From: a virus | Length of the DNA stretch: 35,906 bases | IMG/VR virus record: IMGVR_UViG_3300032299_000754 | Coordinates: 1 to 35,906 of that record | Strand: one strand, 5' to 3' | Part shown: positions 14,537 to 20,329 of the stretch, piece after piece | Position numbering within the stretch: position 1 is the first letter of the stretch | Layout of the letters: the number at the start of each line of letters is the position of its first letter | Notes under the pieces: generated by a model | Databases searched by the model: none | What the model saw: only the letters and a program-made list of their open reading frames with translations | Told to the model about the DNA's origin: nothing | Program-made: the position numbers and the translations under genes

Positions 14537-15175
14537 GCCCTGCCGTCGAGCGGCAACGGCTCCGTAGTAGTTCACCTTGCGGCGGTACTTGCCGACCTTC
14601 GTCTTTGCCATCTTGAGCCGCCGCTCCCACGCCGCGAGCAGTTCAGCAGCCCGTGCCGCCCGGCGATCCACAATGCTCGGCTTCGGCTTCGCTGGTCGCT
14701 GCGGCTTCTCGCGGAGCCAATCGGCCAGCAGCGTCTCGCGGGCCTCGCGGAATGCGAGCAACGCTCGCCAATCAACGGCCCGCACGCGCGGCTCGGAGTT
14801 GAGCCGCTTCCGCTCGGTGTAGTCGCGAGCGATTGCATAGCACCGGGCGTGCTCCAGTTCGTGGGCGAGGATCGCCACGAACAACTCCCACTCGTCGTGA
14901 GCATCGCGACCAGCCAACTTCTCCTCCGAGTTGTGCGCCATGCTGGTCGGGTACTCGTCGGCCGCACGGTCGCGGCAGAGCAGCACTTGAACGAGCCGCT
15001 GGCCGTGGCGATACCAGCCACCCCAGCCGAGACCGCTCTGGCTCTTGCGGTAGCCGACCTCGACGGTCAGCGTCCGCAGCACCTTCGCCTCTATGCCGAT
15101 CTGCTTCGCCGCCCAGCGGGCCGCTCGCCGCACGACGTGCGACGGGTAGCTGGGGTGATTCGTGGTGATCTTCAT
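14534..15175 (-). CDS. SprT-like HExxH metallopeptidase-type protein
   Basis: 213 residues; ATG overlaps the upstream stop (ATGA). A-H-E-L-E-H-A-R (104-111) is an HExxH zinc motif, with a possible third ligand in S-E-P-R (E128) about 20 residues later, as in gluzincin/SprT-like folds. A hydrophobic helix (E-L-F-V-A-I-L) leads into the motif. The C-terminal third is highly basic and helical (R-R-A-A-R-A-A-E-L-L, K-T-K-V-G-K-Y-R-R-K), suggesting nucleic-acid binding. Likely a cytoplasmic protease or metal-binding DNA-associated factor. The motif can occur by chance, but the helix-HExxH-helix context is good. Confidence 0.65.
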   Translation of the reverse strand: MKITTNHPSYPSHVVRRAARWAAKQIGIEAKVLRTLTVEVGYRKSQSGLGWGGWYRHGQRLVQVLLCRDRAADEYPTSMAHNSEEKLAGRDAHDEWELFVAILAHELEHARCYAIARDYTERKRLNSEPRVRAVDWRALLAFREARETLLADWLREKPQRPAKPKPSIVDRRAARAAELLAAWERRLKMAKTKVGKYRRKVNYYGAVAARRQG

Positions 15176-15366
15176 GACTGCACCGCCTTCCGCAAGCAAT
15201 CGGCAAGGTACTCGGCCACATTGCTGACGCCTCCATGCCGAGCGACAAACGCCTCCAGCGTCTCATCGTCGCGAAGATCGGTCACGGCGGAACGGCACCT
15301 GATAACGGTGCGTCCCCTGCTTTTCACGGTGATGATTAGCCCGCAGTGTTCAAAAGTCGCGTTCAT
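15172..15366 (-). CDS. Hypothetical small protein
   Basis: 64 residues; ATG with ACGGAGG upstream. N-terminal beta hairpin (F-E-H-C-G-L-I-I-T-V-K-S-R-G-R-T-V-I-R) then a helical C-terminus (E-T-L-E-A-F-V-A-R-H-G and V-A-E-Y-L-A-D-C-L-R-K). No family recognised. Coupled to the HExxH gene that follows. Confidence 0.58.
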   Translation of the reverse strand: MNATFEHCGLIITVKSRGRTVIRCRSAVTDLRDDETLEAFVARHGGVSNVAEYLADCLRKAVQS

Positions 15367-15400
15367 CGTCCCGTCCTCCGTTGAAGTCCCGTCAGTCCCG

Positions 15401-15429
15401 CCCGCGCTGCGGAACGCCCGCAGCACGGG
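15401..15429 (-). other. Leader hairpin above the 15172 gene
   Basis: Inverted repeat CCCGCGCTGCGG / CCGCAGCACGGG with 11 of 12 pairs and a 5-base loop. It sits between the recurring AACAATC element (15430-15437) and TTGAAGT, as if a hairpin had been inserted into that element. Possible attenuator; no U-tract. Confidence 0.5.
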
Positions 15430-15447
15430 TATCCGAACAATCGTTAG

Positions 15448-15789
15448 TCAGTTCGCCCAACCGCTCCCCGTATCAGTCGGCTCGGCCCAGCGAACAACCG
15501 ACATACGGTTCGAGTTGCGAAAGCCAGACGCCGACAGGCACCACCGGCCGCCTCGCTGGTAGGCAACGTAGCAACCGATCAGATGCTCCTTGCTGCCGGT
15601 CGGAAAGCGGACAACGACAGCGTGAATCGGGCGATCCGTGGCAGGCAGCCAGTTGTGCGAAGGCGACAACCGTTGCAAGGCCACGGTCTTCGTGACGCTG
15701 CCAACCGTGATCTCGGCCTCGGTCTGCTCCACCGTGTAGGTGCGGGAGGGGTCGTCGTAAAACTGCTTGGTGACCTGGGTGATCGTCAT
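15448..15789 (-). CDS. Hypothetical protein under cassette promoter copy 2
   Basis: 113 residues from ATG 15789 behind GGAGAACGAACG. Beta-rich: T-Y-T-V-E-Q-T-E-A-E-I-T-V-G-S-V, P-I-H-A-V-V-V-R-F-P-T, H-L-I-G-C-Y-V-A-Y-Q-R-G-G-R-W, then S-A-S-G-F-R-N-S-N-R-M-S. No known domain. It is the first gene after the promoter at 15842-15868, equivalent to the position of 13397-13588 in the other cassette. The two proteins are not clearly homologous, so the regulatory cassette, not the gene, was duplicated or shared. Confidence 0.62.
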   Translation of the reverse strand: MTITQVTKQFYDDPSRTYTVEQTEAEITVGSVTKTVALQRLSPSHNWLPATDRPIHAVVVRFPTGSKEHLIGCYVAYQRGGRWCLSASGFRNSNRMSVVRWAEPTDTGSGWAN

Positions 15790-15841
15790 CGTTCGTTCTC
15801 CGTTGTTGGCGTCTCGCGGTGTCCGCCGCGTTGACCCCTGC

Positions 15842-15868
15842 ATTTTAACCTATCGGCAGAAAAAGCAA
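15842..15868 (-). promoter_or_regulatory. Sigma-70-type promoter, cassette copy 2
   Basis: Transcribed strand reads TTGCTT (15868-15863), 15 bases, then TAAAAT (15847-15842). An A/T-rich tract precedes the -35, and a CCTAT/ATAGG inverted repeat brackets it, as in copy 1. Spacer sequence TTCTGCCGATAGG and the downstream GCGGCGGACACCGCG hairpin are identical to copy 1. Spacing is one base shorter and both hexamers are weaker, so this promoter should be less active. Confidence 0.75.
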
Positions 15869-16004
15869 TAGGAGGTTAGAGAAAAATCTTTTTAGGCTGT
15901 TTTTGCGGGTGAAACGAGTGGTTTCCCTTTCTTTATTTAGCCCTCTCCCCACAGGTGGTGGACCCAAAAAGTCCACGTTCACCCGTCCTGCCAAAAAGAA
16001 ATCG
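15869..16004. other. Intergenic region between HTH gene and promoter copy 2
   Basis: Together with 16005-16146 this is the longest gene-free stretch in the window (15790-16146). This part holds an A/T-rich tract next to the promoter and, at 15958-15976, a GTGGAC/GTCCAC inverted repeat with a 7-base loop. I see no coding frame with a ribosome site on either strand. Confidence 0.6.
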
Positions 16005-16141
16005 CGTCAAAACAAGTTTTCGCGGCGGTTTACTCGGGTCGATAACCCTTTTCACCGCAAGCAGTTAGGCATCACTGCCGGGAAAACTTCCTCCCGTGAA
16101 GTGGTTTTGCCCACAACTTTTTTCCCCATATACAAGGGGCG
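16005..16141 (-). repeat. Duplicated non-coding element, copy 2
   Basis: Direct-orientation partner of 6802-6936, 9.2 kb away. It keeps CGTCAAAACAAGTTTT (16005-16020), TGCCGGGAAAAC (16076-16087) and the 27-base block beginning at 16099, with spacing 71 and 23. The region between the first two blocks is diverged but alignable, and the tandem GTTTTCCCGGCA pair of copy 1 is degenerate here. It ends six bases before the stop of the HTH gene, as copy 1 ends two bases before the primase stop, so both sit at gene 3' ends. Confidence 0.8.
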
Positions 16142-16146
16142 GGAGT

Positions 16147-16389
16147 TCAGCCGGTCTTTCGCCGCCGCTTAGCTTTCGCCGCTGCAATCCAGTCGGGGTT
16201 GCCGCTGGTCGCCTTGAGGTGCGGCTTGATGAGCGGCAACTCATGCACCGCAATCGCCACCAGCCGGTGACCGTCGGCAAGGATGCCGAGGCCGTCACGC
16301 TTTGCCACTCTGCGGATGGCTGTGTTGGAGCACTTGAGCCGCGTGGCTGCGGTCTCAATCGTCAGGTAGATCACGTCATCATCCTTCAT
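16147..16389 (-). CDS. Excisionase/MerR-like helix-turn-helix protein
   Basis: 80 residues from ATG 16389 with GAGGAA upstream. I-Y-L-T-I-E-T-A-A-T-R-L-K-C-S-N-T-A-I-R-R is a winged-HTH-like start as in excisionases and MerR regulators. A wing-like stretch (G-I-L-A-D-G-H-R-L-V) and a basic tail (A-A-A-K-A-K-R-R-R-K) follow. Probably a DNA-binding regulator. It lies between the end of the late operon and the early block and next to element copy 2, so it is a candidate for controlling the duplicated promoters or binding the duplicated element. No integrase is seen, so excisionase is not implied. Confidence 0.68.
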   Translation of the reverse strand: MKDDDVIYLTIETAATRLKCSNTAIRRVAKRDGLGILADGHRLVAIAVHELPLIKPHLKATSGNPDWIAAAKAKRRRKTG

Positions 16390-16405
16390 CTGGCCGTTCC
16401 TCCGT

Positions 16406-16434
16406 ATCGTAGTTCCGCGTCCATAGGGAAGCAA
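16406..16434 (-). promoter_or_regulatory. Possible promoter of the HTH gene
   Basis: TTGCTT (16434-16429), 17 bases, then TACGAT (16411-16406) on the transcribed strand. The -35 is the same hexamer as cassette copy 2; the -10 matches consensus at four of six. It would give a leader of roughly 10 bases before the GAGGAA site, directly after the late-operon hairpin. Confidence 0.4.
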
Positions 16435-16499
16435 GTGGCAAGCGTCTGACCAACCAAAAACCGCAGCCGTGCAACGTGCTGCCTAAAATCAACTGAACA

Positions 16500-16551
16500 G
16501 GCGGGGAGCGACGCGGGGAAGGGAGTGAAAACCCGCGCCGCTCAACCCGCC
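16500..16551 (-). terminator. Probable late-operon terminator hairpin
   Basis: Long G+C-rich hairpin 7 bases after the stop of the DUF1599-type gene: nested arms GGCGGG, GAGCG and CGCGGG pair with CCCGCG, CGCTC and CCCGCC (17 pairs, with a single mismatch and a 2-base bulge). On the transcribed strand it is followed by TGTTCAGTTGATTTT, a weak U-rich stretch. It marks the end of the structural/late transcript. Confidence 0.6.
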
Positions 16552-16558
16552 GTCCGGT

Positions 16559-17029
16559 CTATTCGCTCTGCGATTCCCGAAATAGTTGAAGTGCCAGCAG
16601 CGAGTACGAAGCCAGATCGAATAAGTTGTCCTCGACCGATTCGTTCTCCAGCGTCCCGGTGACGTTGAACGTCGCGAGCCGCGTGACTTTATCTGACAGC
16701 CTCACCATCGCGGCCTTCCACGCGGGGATGCCCACGAACTTCGCACCGTTGCGAATGTTTGCCAGCGGGTCAGTGCCGGTCGGGCATCCGTAGTCGCTCG
16801 ACTTGCGGCGGTGCATCTCCTTGAGCGCGTCGCACAAGTCGAAGAACGCCTGAGATGTGGGATGCACGTCGTGCTGGTGCAAAACCTCTGCCGAAGTTTT
16901 TTCTGGCATAGGCTTCCTACCATTCACGAAATACCAATCCTCATGCGACTTGCCCGCCGCTTGATTCTCACGGCGAGCAGCCACGGCGGCTCGCACCAAA
17001 TCGTTTGCATCTTCCATCGTGTCGCTCAT
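16559..17029 (-). CDS. DUF1599/Nmad1-type nucleotide-metabolism protein
   Basis: 156 residues; ATG overlaps the phosphoesterase stop (ATGA). The second half carries the family pattern: K-E-M-H-R-R-K-S-S-D-Y-G (about 70-81), D-P-L-A-N-I-R-N, W-K-A-A-M-V-R-L-S-D-K-V-T-R (about 103-116), N-E-S-V-E-D-N-L-F-D-L-A-S-Y-S. The E-D-x-x-x-D-x-A-x-Y end is like the metal-binding helices of MazG/dUTPase-type all-alpha pyrophosphatases. Known: this domain is named nucleotide-modification-associated domain 1 because it co-occurs with phage DNA-modification genes. A role in the nucleotide pool or modified bases is inferred; no base-modifying synthase is visible here. Last gene of the late operon. Confidence 0.75.
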   Translation of the reverse strand: MSDTMEDANDLVRAAVAARRENQAAGKSHEDWYFVNGRKPMPEKTSAEVLHQHDVHPTSQAFFDLCDALKEMHRRKSSDYGCPTGTDPLANIRNGAKFVGIPAWKAAMVRLSDKVTRLATFNVTGTLENESVEDNLFDLASYSLLALQLFRESQSE

Positions 17030-18105
17030 GCTTTTCCCTTCTTGAGGTCGCGGTCACAGTAAACAGGCTTCGCCATCGTCACCTCGTTTCGCCCGTGGTC
17101 GATGACCAGAGCAGCCTGACAAGGTGCTTCATACGAGGCCTTAATGCGTGTAGCGTATGCCGAGTGTCCAATCACGCTGCCGTTGCTCACATACCGCCCG
17201 GCACGAAGCCACGAGAACTGATGCCAGTGACCGAAGCACGTCAGGTCGGCACGCTCAATCGCATCCCATGCAGCGATGGCCTTGTTCACAGGGATCGTGA
17301 TGCCGCCAATGCCACCTCCATACTTGACGGCGTGACCGTGGTGAAACCGCACGCGGAACCCATCAAGGTCGAGGTAGTTCAAGTAGCCTGTGCCAACTTG
17401 CCATCTCACGTTCTTCCGAGTCTCGTTGCCAGCGAGCGTAAGGTAGAGGTGCTGCTCAAACGAGTGATCCATCTCCGTGCCGATGCGGAGCTTCTCAGTG
17501 CTGCGGCCGTGGTTTCCGCTATTCGTAGCGACGATCACCTCGCTAGCGTTGTCTGACACCGTGTCAATGAACGCTCGCAGCCGCTCGCCGATCCACCGCG
17601 TTGCTGCGAGCGGAGCCAACTGAGCGAGTTCGGCGGTGTCATCGTGGATATGACCACTAATAAAGTCGCCCCCGAGCCACACCACCACGCGGTCGATGCG
17701 GGCGAGTTGCCGTTCGTGGTCGAGCAGCGTGAAGAAACGCTCCTCCAACTCGTTGAGGCGTGCATCGCACACGTCGAGCGAGTAGTCGTTCAGCCCGTTC
17801 ACGGTGTCGGGATCGACTCGCTCCTCGCAGTGAACGTCGGAGAGCAGCACGACCATCGTCGCGTGATGCTGTTTGGCCTTCGGCTTCGCCGTCGCAGCGT
17901 CACGTCGCTTTGCTTCGATACCCTTGAGCGAGAGCAGCGAGTCGGCCCGTGACCGCTCGGCATCGACGGCCTGGAGCGCGGCCTTGTAGCGGCCTTTCAG
18001 CGTCGCCACCTCGGAGCGGAGGCGTGCCAGTTCGGCGTCAGCGGCCAGCCGCGAGGCGTCAGCCACGGCTTCTGCCACAGCGGCGTCTAGTCTTTGGACA
18101 GCCAC
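17026..18105 (-). CDS. Calcineurin-like metallophosphoesterase
   Basis: 359 residues from GTG 18105, which has AAAGGA eight bases upstream; an in-frame ATG at 18153 lacks a site and overlaps the upstream gene more. An N-terminal coiled-coil (about 1-65) precedes a phosphoesterase core with all five metal motifs: L-S-D-V-H (88-92), G-G-D-F-I-S-G (about 150), N-S-G-N-H-G-R (about 200), H-H-G-H-A, and G-H-W-H-Q-F. Activity on nucleic acid, nucleotides or phosphoprotein cannot be told apart from sequence. The coiled coil is likely for oligomerisation. It belongs to the late operon's accessory tail, coupled to the nucleotide-metabolism gene. Confidence 0.85.
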   Translation of the reverse strand: MAVQRLDAAVAEAVADASRLAADAELARLRSEVATLKGRYKAALQAVDAERSRADSLLSLKGIEAKRRDAATAKPKAKQHHATMVVLLSDVHCEERVDPDTVNGLNDYSLDVCDARLNELEERFFTLLDHERQLARIDRVVVWLGGDFISGHIHDDTAELAQLAPLAATRWIGERLRAFIDTVSDNASEVIVATNSGNHGRSTEKLRIGTEMDHSFEQHLYLTLAGNETRKNVRWQVGTGYLNYLDLDGFRVRFHHGHAVKYGGGIGGITIPVNKAIAAWDAIERADLTCFGHWHQFSWLRAGRYVSNGSVIGHSAYATRIKASYEAPCQAALVIDHGRNEVTMAKPVYCDRDLKKGKA

Positions 18106-18332
18106 TTCACGAATCCTTTCTCTGCGCAAGTGTGCAGGCCACGCTCCCTGCATTTGTCAGAAAGAATCCTCGCCAGCGTGAGCCGCTTGATCTGGTATCC
18201 GCCGCTCTTGAACGTCTTGCGAATCTCGGCGAGTTCCCCCTGCACGTCCTTCGGCAGAGCATCCCACCAACTGATCGGCTTGCACACCTTCACGGCGTTG
18301 TTCACCTCGTCGAGCAGGCTACCCTTCGCCAT
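18087..18332 (-). CDS. Hypothetical small basic protein
   Basis: 81 residues; start overlaps the HExxH gene by 14 bases. Sequence suggests a helical DNA-binding protein: K-P-I-S-W-W-D-A-L-P-K-D-V-Q-G-E-L-A-E-I-R-K, then G-Y-Q-I-K-R-L-T-L-A-R-I-L and a terminal E-K-G-F-V-K-W-L. Residues 28-62 could be a helix-turn-helix with a linker. Comparable small proteins occur in many phages without an assigned role. Uncertain. Confidence 0.6.
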   Translation of the reverse strand: MAKGSLLDEVNNAVKVCKPISWWDALPKDVQGELAEIRKTFKSGGYQIKRLTLARILSDKCRERGLHTCAEKGFVKWLSKD

Positions 18333-18609
18333 CCTTGACCTCCTTGAAGTTGAGCATTGTCAACACACGTCGCTGTACCTTCGCCAGTTCGGTGATCGAC
18401 TCCTCAGAGATGGTCGGCCCGAGGACCGCATGGGCGATCTCGTGCAGGATCGTCTCAAGCCGCTCGCCGCCCCTCAGTTTCTCGTCAATGAGGATGCGAG
18501 GTCGCTTGGCGTTGTCGAAGTACGTCCAGCCAACCGCGCCTCCCTTGAGCCGCGTGAAGCGGAGCAGCCACCGCTTCCCGTCGATCTTGACGCTGTGATC
18601 CTCGGACAC
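18319..18609 (-). CDS. Mini HExxH metallopeptidase-like protein
   Basis: 96 residues. A helix E-R-L-E-T-I-L leads into H-E-I-A-H-A-V-L-G (56-64), the HExxH zinc motif in a hydrophobic-helix context as in ImmA/IrrE or SprT-like proteins. The N-terminal half is a beta sheet (D-G-K-R-W-L-L-R-F, G-W-T-Y-F-D, P-R-I-L-I-D-E-K) with the I-D-E-K strand typical before such a helix. E69/E70 after the motif could be the third ligand. The fold is minimal. Small cytoplasmic protease or inactive metal-binding protein; substrate unknown. It lies in the late operon directly before a small basic protein that overlaps it by 14 bases. Confidence 0.68.
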   Translation of the reverse strand: MSEDHSVKIDGKRWLLRFTRLKGGAVGWTYFDNAKRPRILIDEKLRGGERLETILHEIAHAVLGPTISEESITELAKVQRRVLTMLNFKEVKDGEG

Positions 18610-18645
18610 GGGCGAACTCCTTTCGCCGCGACTATGGCAGGCGTG

Positions 18646-19044
18646 TCAACCGCCGGGAGTGACCGGACCCCACTTGCCGACAGGGCAGGACTGATCCGCC
18701 CAAGAGAGTTTGCTTAGGTAAGCCTTCTCGCGGTTCACCGGGCATCCGCACTTCATACAAGCCGTGCCGTCGTAATGCTCGCAGCCTTGGCAGATTCTAA
18801 ACCGCTCCTCAACCTGCTCGTCGCTGCATCGCGGCATCCCAGCCGCAACGTGCTTAATCGTGGCAGAGGCAAAGTTCTTGGCTTTCTCCAGCAGCGGCAC
18901 AGCCGTCTGCCGAGGATATGCCGGGTGACGTGTATCCACTTCAATCCACCCGTCGCCGTAGTCCCTGACAATGGCGGCGTTCGCGGCGTCGCCAACGCCA
19001 CGCGACTCCATCACGCGTTTGAACTTGCTCGCGAGTATTTTCAT
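18646..19044 (-). CDS. Cys-rich zinc-binding-type phage protein
   Basis: 132 residues, ATGA-coupled to the Cys-rich tail protein. The N-terminal half is helical with D-Y-G-D-G-W-I-E-V-D. From residue 72 onward seven Cys appear: R-C-S, R-I-C-Q-G-C-E-H-Y, A-C-M-K-C-G-C-P and S-C-P-V-G-K-W. C-x-x-C...C-x-x-C-x-C is a likely zinc ribbon, and the family pattern (F-R-I-C-x-x-C followed by W-x-x-x-x-C-P-x-x-K-W) is common in phage late regions. Function not known; could be a structural zinc domain or a baseplate-linked protein. Confidence 0.7.
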   Translation of the reverse strand: MKILASKFKRVMESRGVGDAANAAIVRDYGDGWIEVDTRHPAYPRQTAVPLLEKAKNFASATIKHVAAGMPRCSDEQVEERFRICQGCEHYDGTACMKCGCPVNREKAYLSKLSWADQSCPVGKWGPVTPGG

Positions 19045-19727
19045 GGGACGAAATCTAGGGTGACTTCCGGAGCCTCATGGCCGATCACGCATTCGTATGT
19101 ATTGTTTAAATACGTCACCCCAACAATCGGTGAAACCGTTACCTCCCCCGGTACGCCGTTCACGACTTCGCATTCCCACAGCCACCAACTTTCTTCCGCG
19201 ATGCTGTTGCCAGACGGTACGCCGTCAATCAAGCACGGCGAAATCGCTTTCAGTGTGCCGATGCCGCCGGACAGGAGGCACGTCGTTGCGTTGATTTGCT
19301 CAGCACGAAATGTCTGGTATTTGTTGTTGTGCTCGTTGGTAACACACACGTTGATGTATCCCGAACCAGAGGTGGCAATGTACAAAGCCTCGCTCTCGAT
19401 TGCGTAAGTTGGTGGGTCGCATCCTGTGTCTGTGACATAAGCAACGTCATCAAGCGTCTGGCTTGGGACATCGCTCACGAGCACACCATTGTTATATTGC
19501 CTTGCGTTCCCGGGGCTAACCTGACGGCCACGCCACGTTGCGTTGATGACCTCGTATGGATCAAACGACGAAAACGGCACTCGCTCGCCGTCTACGAGCA
19601 CTGTGCAAGGATCAGGCGGCGGGGCATCAACACACTGCCCGTCAACGCATACGCACCCCTCGTCGCAGTCTTCCGAGGTTTCGCATGGGCCGCTGCACGG
19701 CGGCGGCGGGCAGCACGGGCAGACCAT
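19041..19727 (-). CDS. Distal tail protein with Cys-knot-like N-terminus
   Basis: 228 residues; ATG at 19727 shares a base with the upstream stop (TGATG); a longer frame upstream is a shadow. The first 41 residues hold ten Cys with Pro and Gly, including C-E-T-S-E-D-C-D-E-G-C-V-C-V-D-G-Q-C (15-32), which resembles EGF/EB-type disulfide modules of secreted proteins. The rest is beta-rich with N-x-T/S and further paired Cys (residues about 98-180), like a fibre or carbohydrate-binding tip. Phage tail proteins with such dense Cys are unusual. Acts at the tail tip, probably folding or oxidising outside the cytoplasm. Function is inferred from its position after the tape measure. Confidence 0.68.
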   Translation of the reverse strand: MVCPCCPPPPCSGPCETSEDCDEGCVCVDGQCVDAPPPDPCTVLVDGERVPFSSFDPYEVINATWRGRQVSPGNARQYNNGVLVSDVPSQTLDDVAYVTDTGCDPPTYAIESEALYIATSGSGYINVCVTNEHNNKYQTFRAEQINATTCLLSGGIGTLKAISPCLIDGVPSGNSIAEESWWLWECEVVNGVPGEVTVSPIVGVTYLNNTYECVIGHEAPEVTLDFVP

Positions 19728-20329
19728 CAGGGAACCCTCACGCGAAGGAACGCCGACGTGTACGAAGAAGAAATGAACACAGCCGTTGACGTTGACGGAC
19801 TGACCGACGTAATCACGGTTGCCGATCCGGTTGACTTCGACGTGGAGACGCTGATTGAGCAGTCGGTGGTGTTGAGCGTCGCGGAGACGGAAACATCGGA
19901 GACGTAGTTGATGCTTGACGAAGCAGTGCTGACGCTTGAGACGTAAGACCGCGAGACTGTATTCGTCACCATCACAGCAGTCGGGGCTTCCAACCTCGGC
20001 ACGACGAGCCACCAGTTGGTCCCCTCGCGGCCTACGAGGCAGTCCTCATTGACGTAGCCCGTCAGCGTGATCGGCCACGACAGGTTGTAGGCTGTGATCG
20101 TAGCGGTCGGCTCATACTTGAGCGTCACCGTCTTGCTGCTGCCAGTAGGCCACGAGCCGCTGAACGTAGCAACGCGGACTTGCTTCGGCATCTTGTCATA
20201 GAATCGCTTATCGAACTGGAGCGGCACGCCACCCGAAGGCGTTGTCTCCGCACGGCGCACGACGCGCGCAATCCGCTCGGCGGACTCTCTCGTGAACTGC
20301 GTGGCTGAAAGTGGGCCGATAGGCGTCAT
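19727..20329 (-). CDS. Distal tail protein (Ser/Thr-rich C-terminus)
   Basis: 200 residues, ATGA overlap with the previous gene. N-terminal helix (Q-F-T-R-E-S-A-E-R-I-A-R-V-V-R-R-A-E) followed by beta strands with W-P-I-T-L-T-G-Y-V, W-W-L-V-V-P-R. The last ~75 residues are a low-complexity Ser/Thr/Val beta stretch (S-Y-V-S-S-V-S-T-A-S-S-S, S-I-S-V-S-T-S-K-S). Such tails are typical of fibre-like or adhesin-like shafts. Third gene after the tape measure, so likely in the tail tip. The Ser/Thr-rich part would be a plausible glycosylation target for the phage glycosyltransferases, which is speculative. Confidence 0.65.
   Translation of the reverse strand: MTPIGPLSATQFTRESAERIARVVRRAETTPSGGVPLQFDKRFYDKMPKQVRVATFSGSWPTGSSKTVTLKYEPTATITAYNLSWPITLTGYVNEDCLVGREGTNWWLVVPRLEAPTAVMVTNTVSRSYVSSVSTASSSINYVSDVSVSATLNTTDCSISVSTSKSTGSATVITSVSPSTSTAVFISSSYTSAFLRVRVP

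Noticed and set aside
18105-18153. ATG 18153 as start of the phosphoesterase
   Set aside because: No ribosome site and a 67-base overlap with the upstream gene; GTG 18105 has AAAGGA at proper spacing.
19728-20012. Upstream extension of the Cys-rich tail protein frame
   Set aside because: Overlaps the 19727-20329 gene completely; start at 19727 with a TGATG junction is better.
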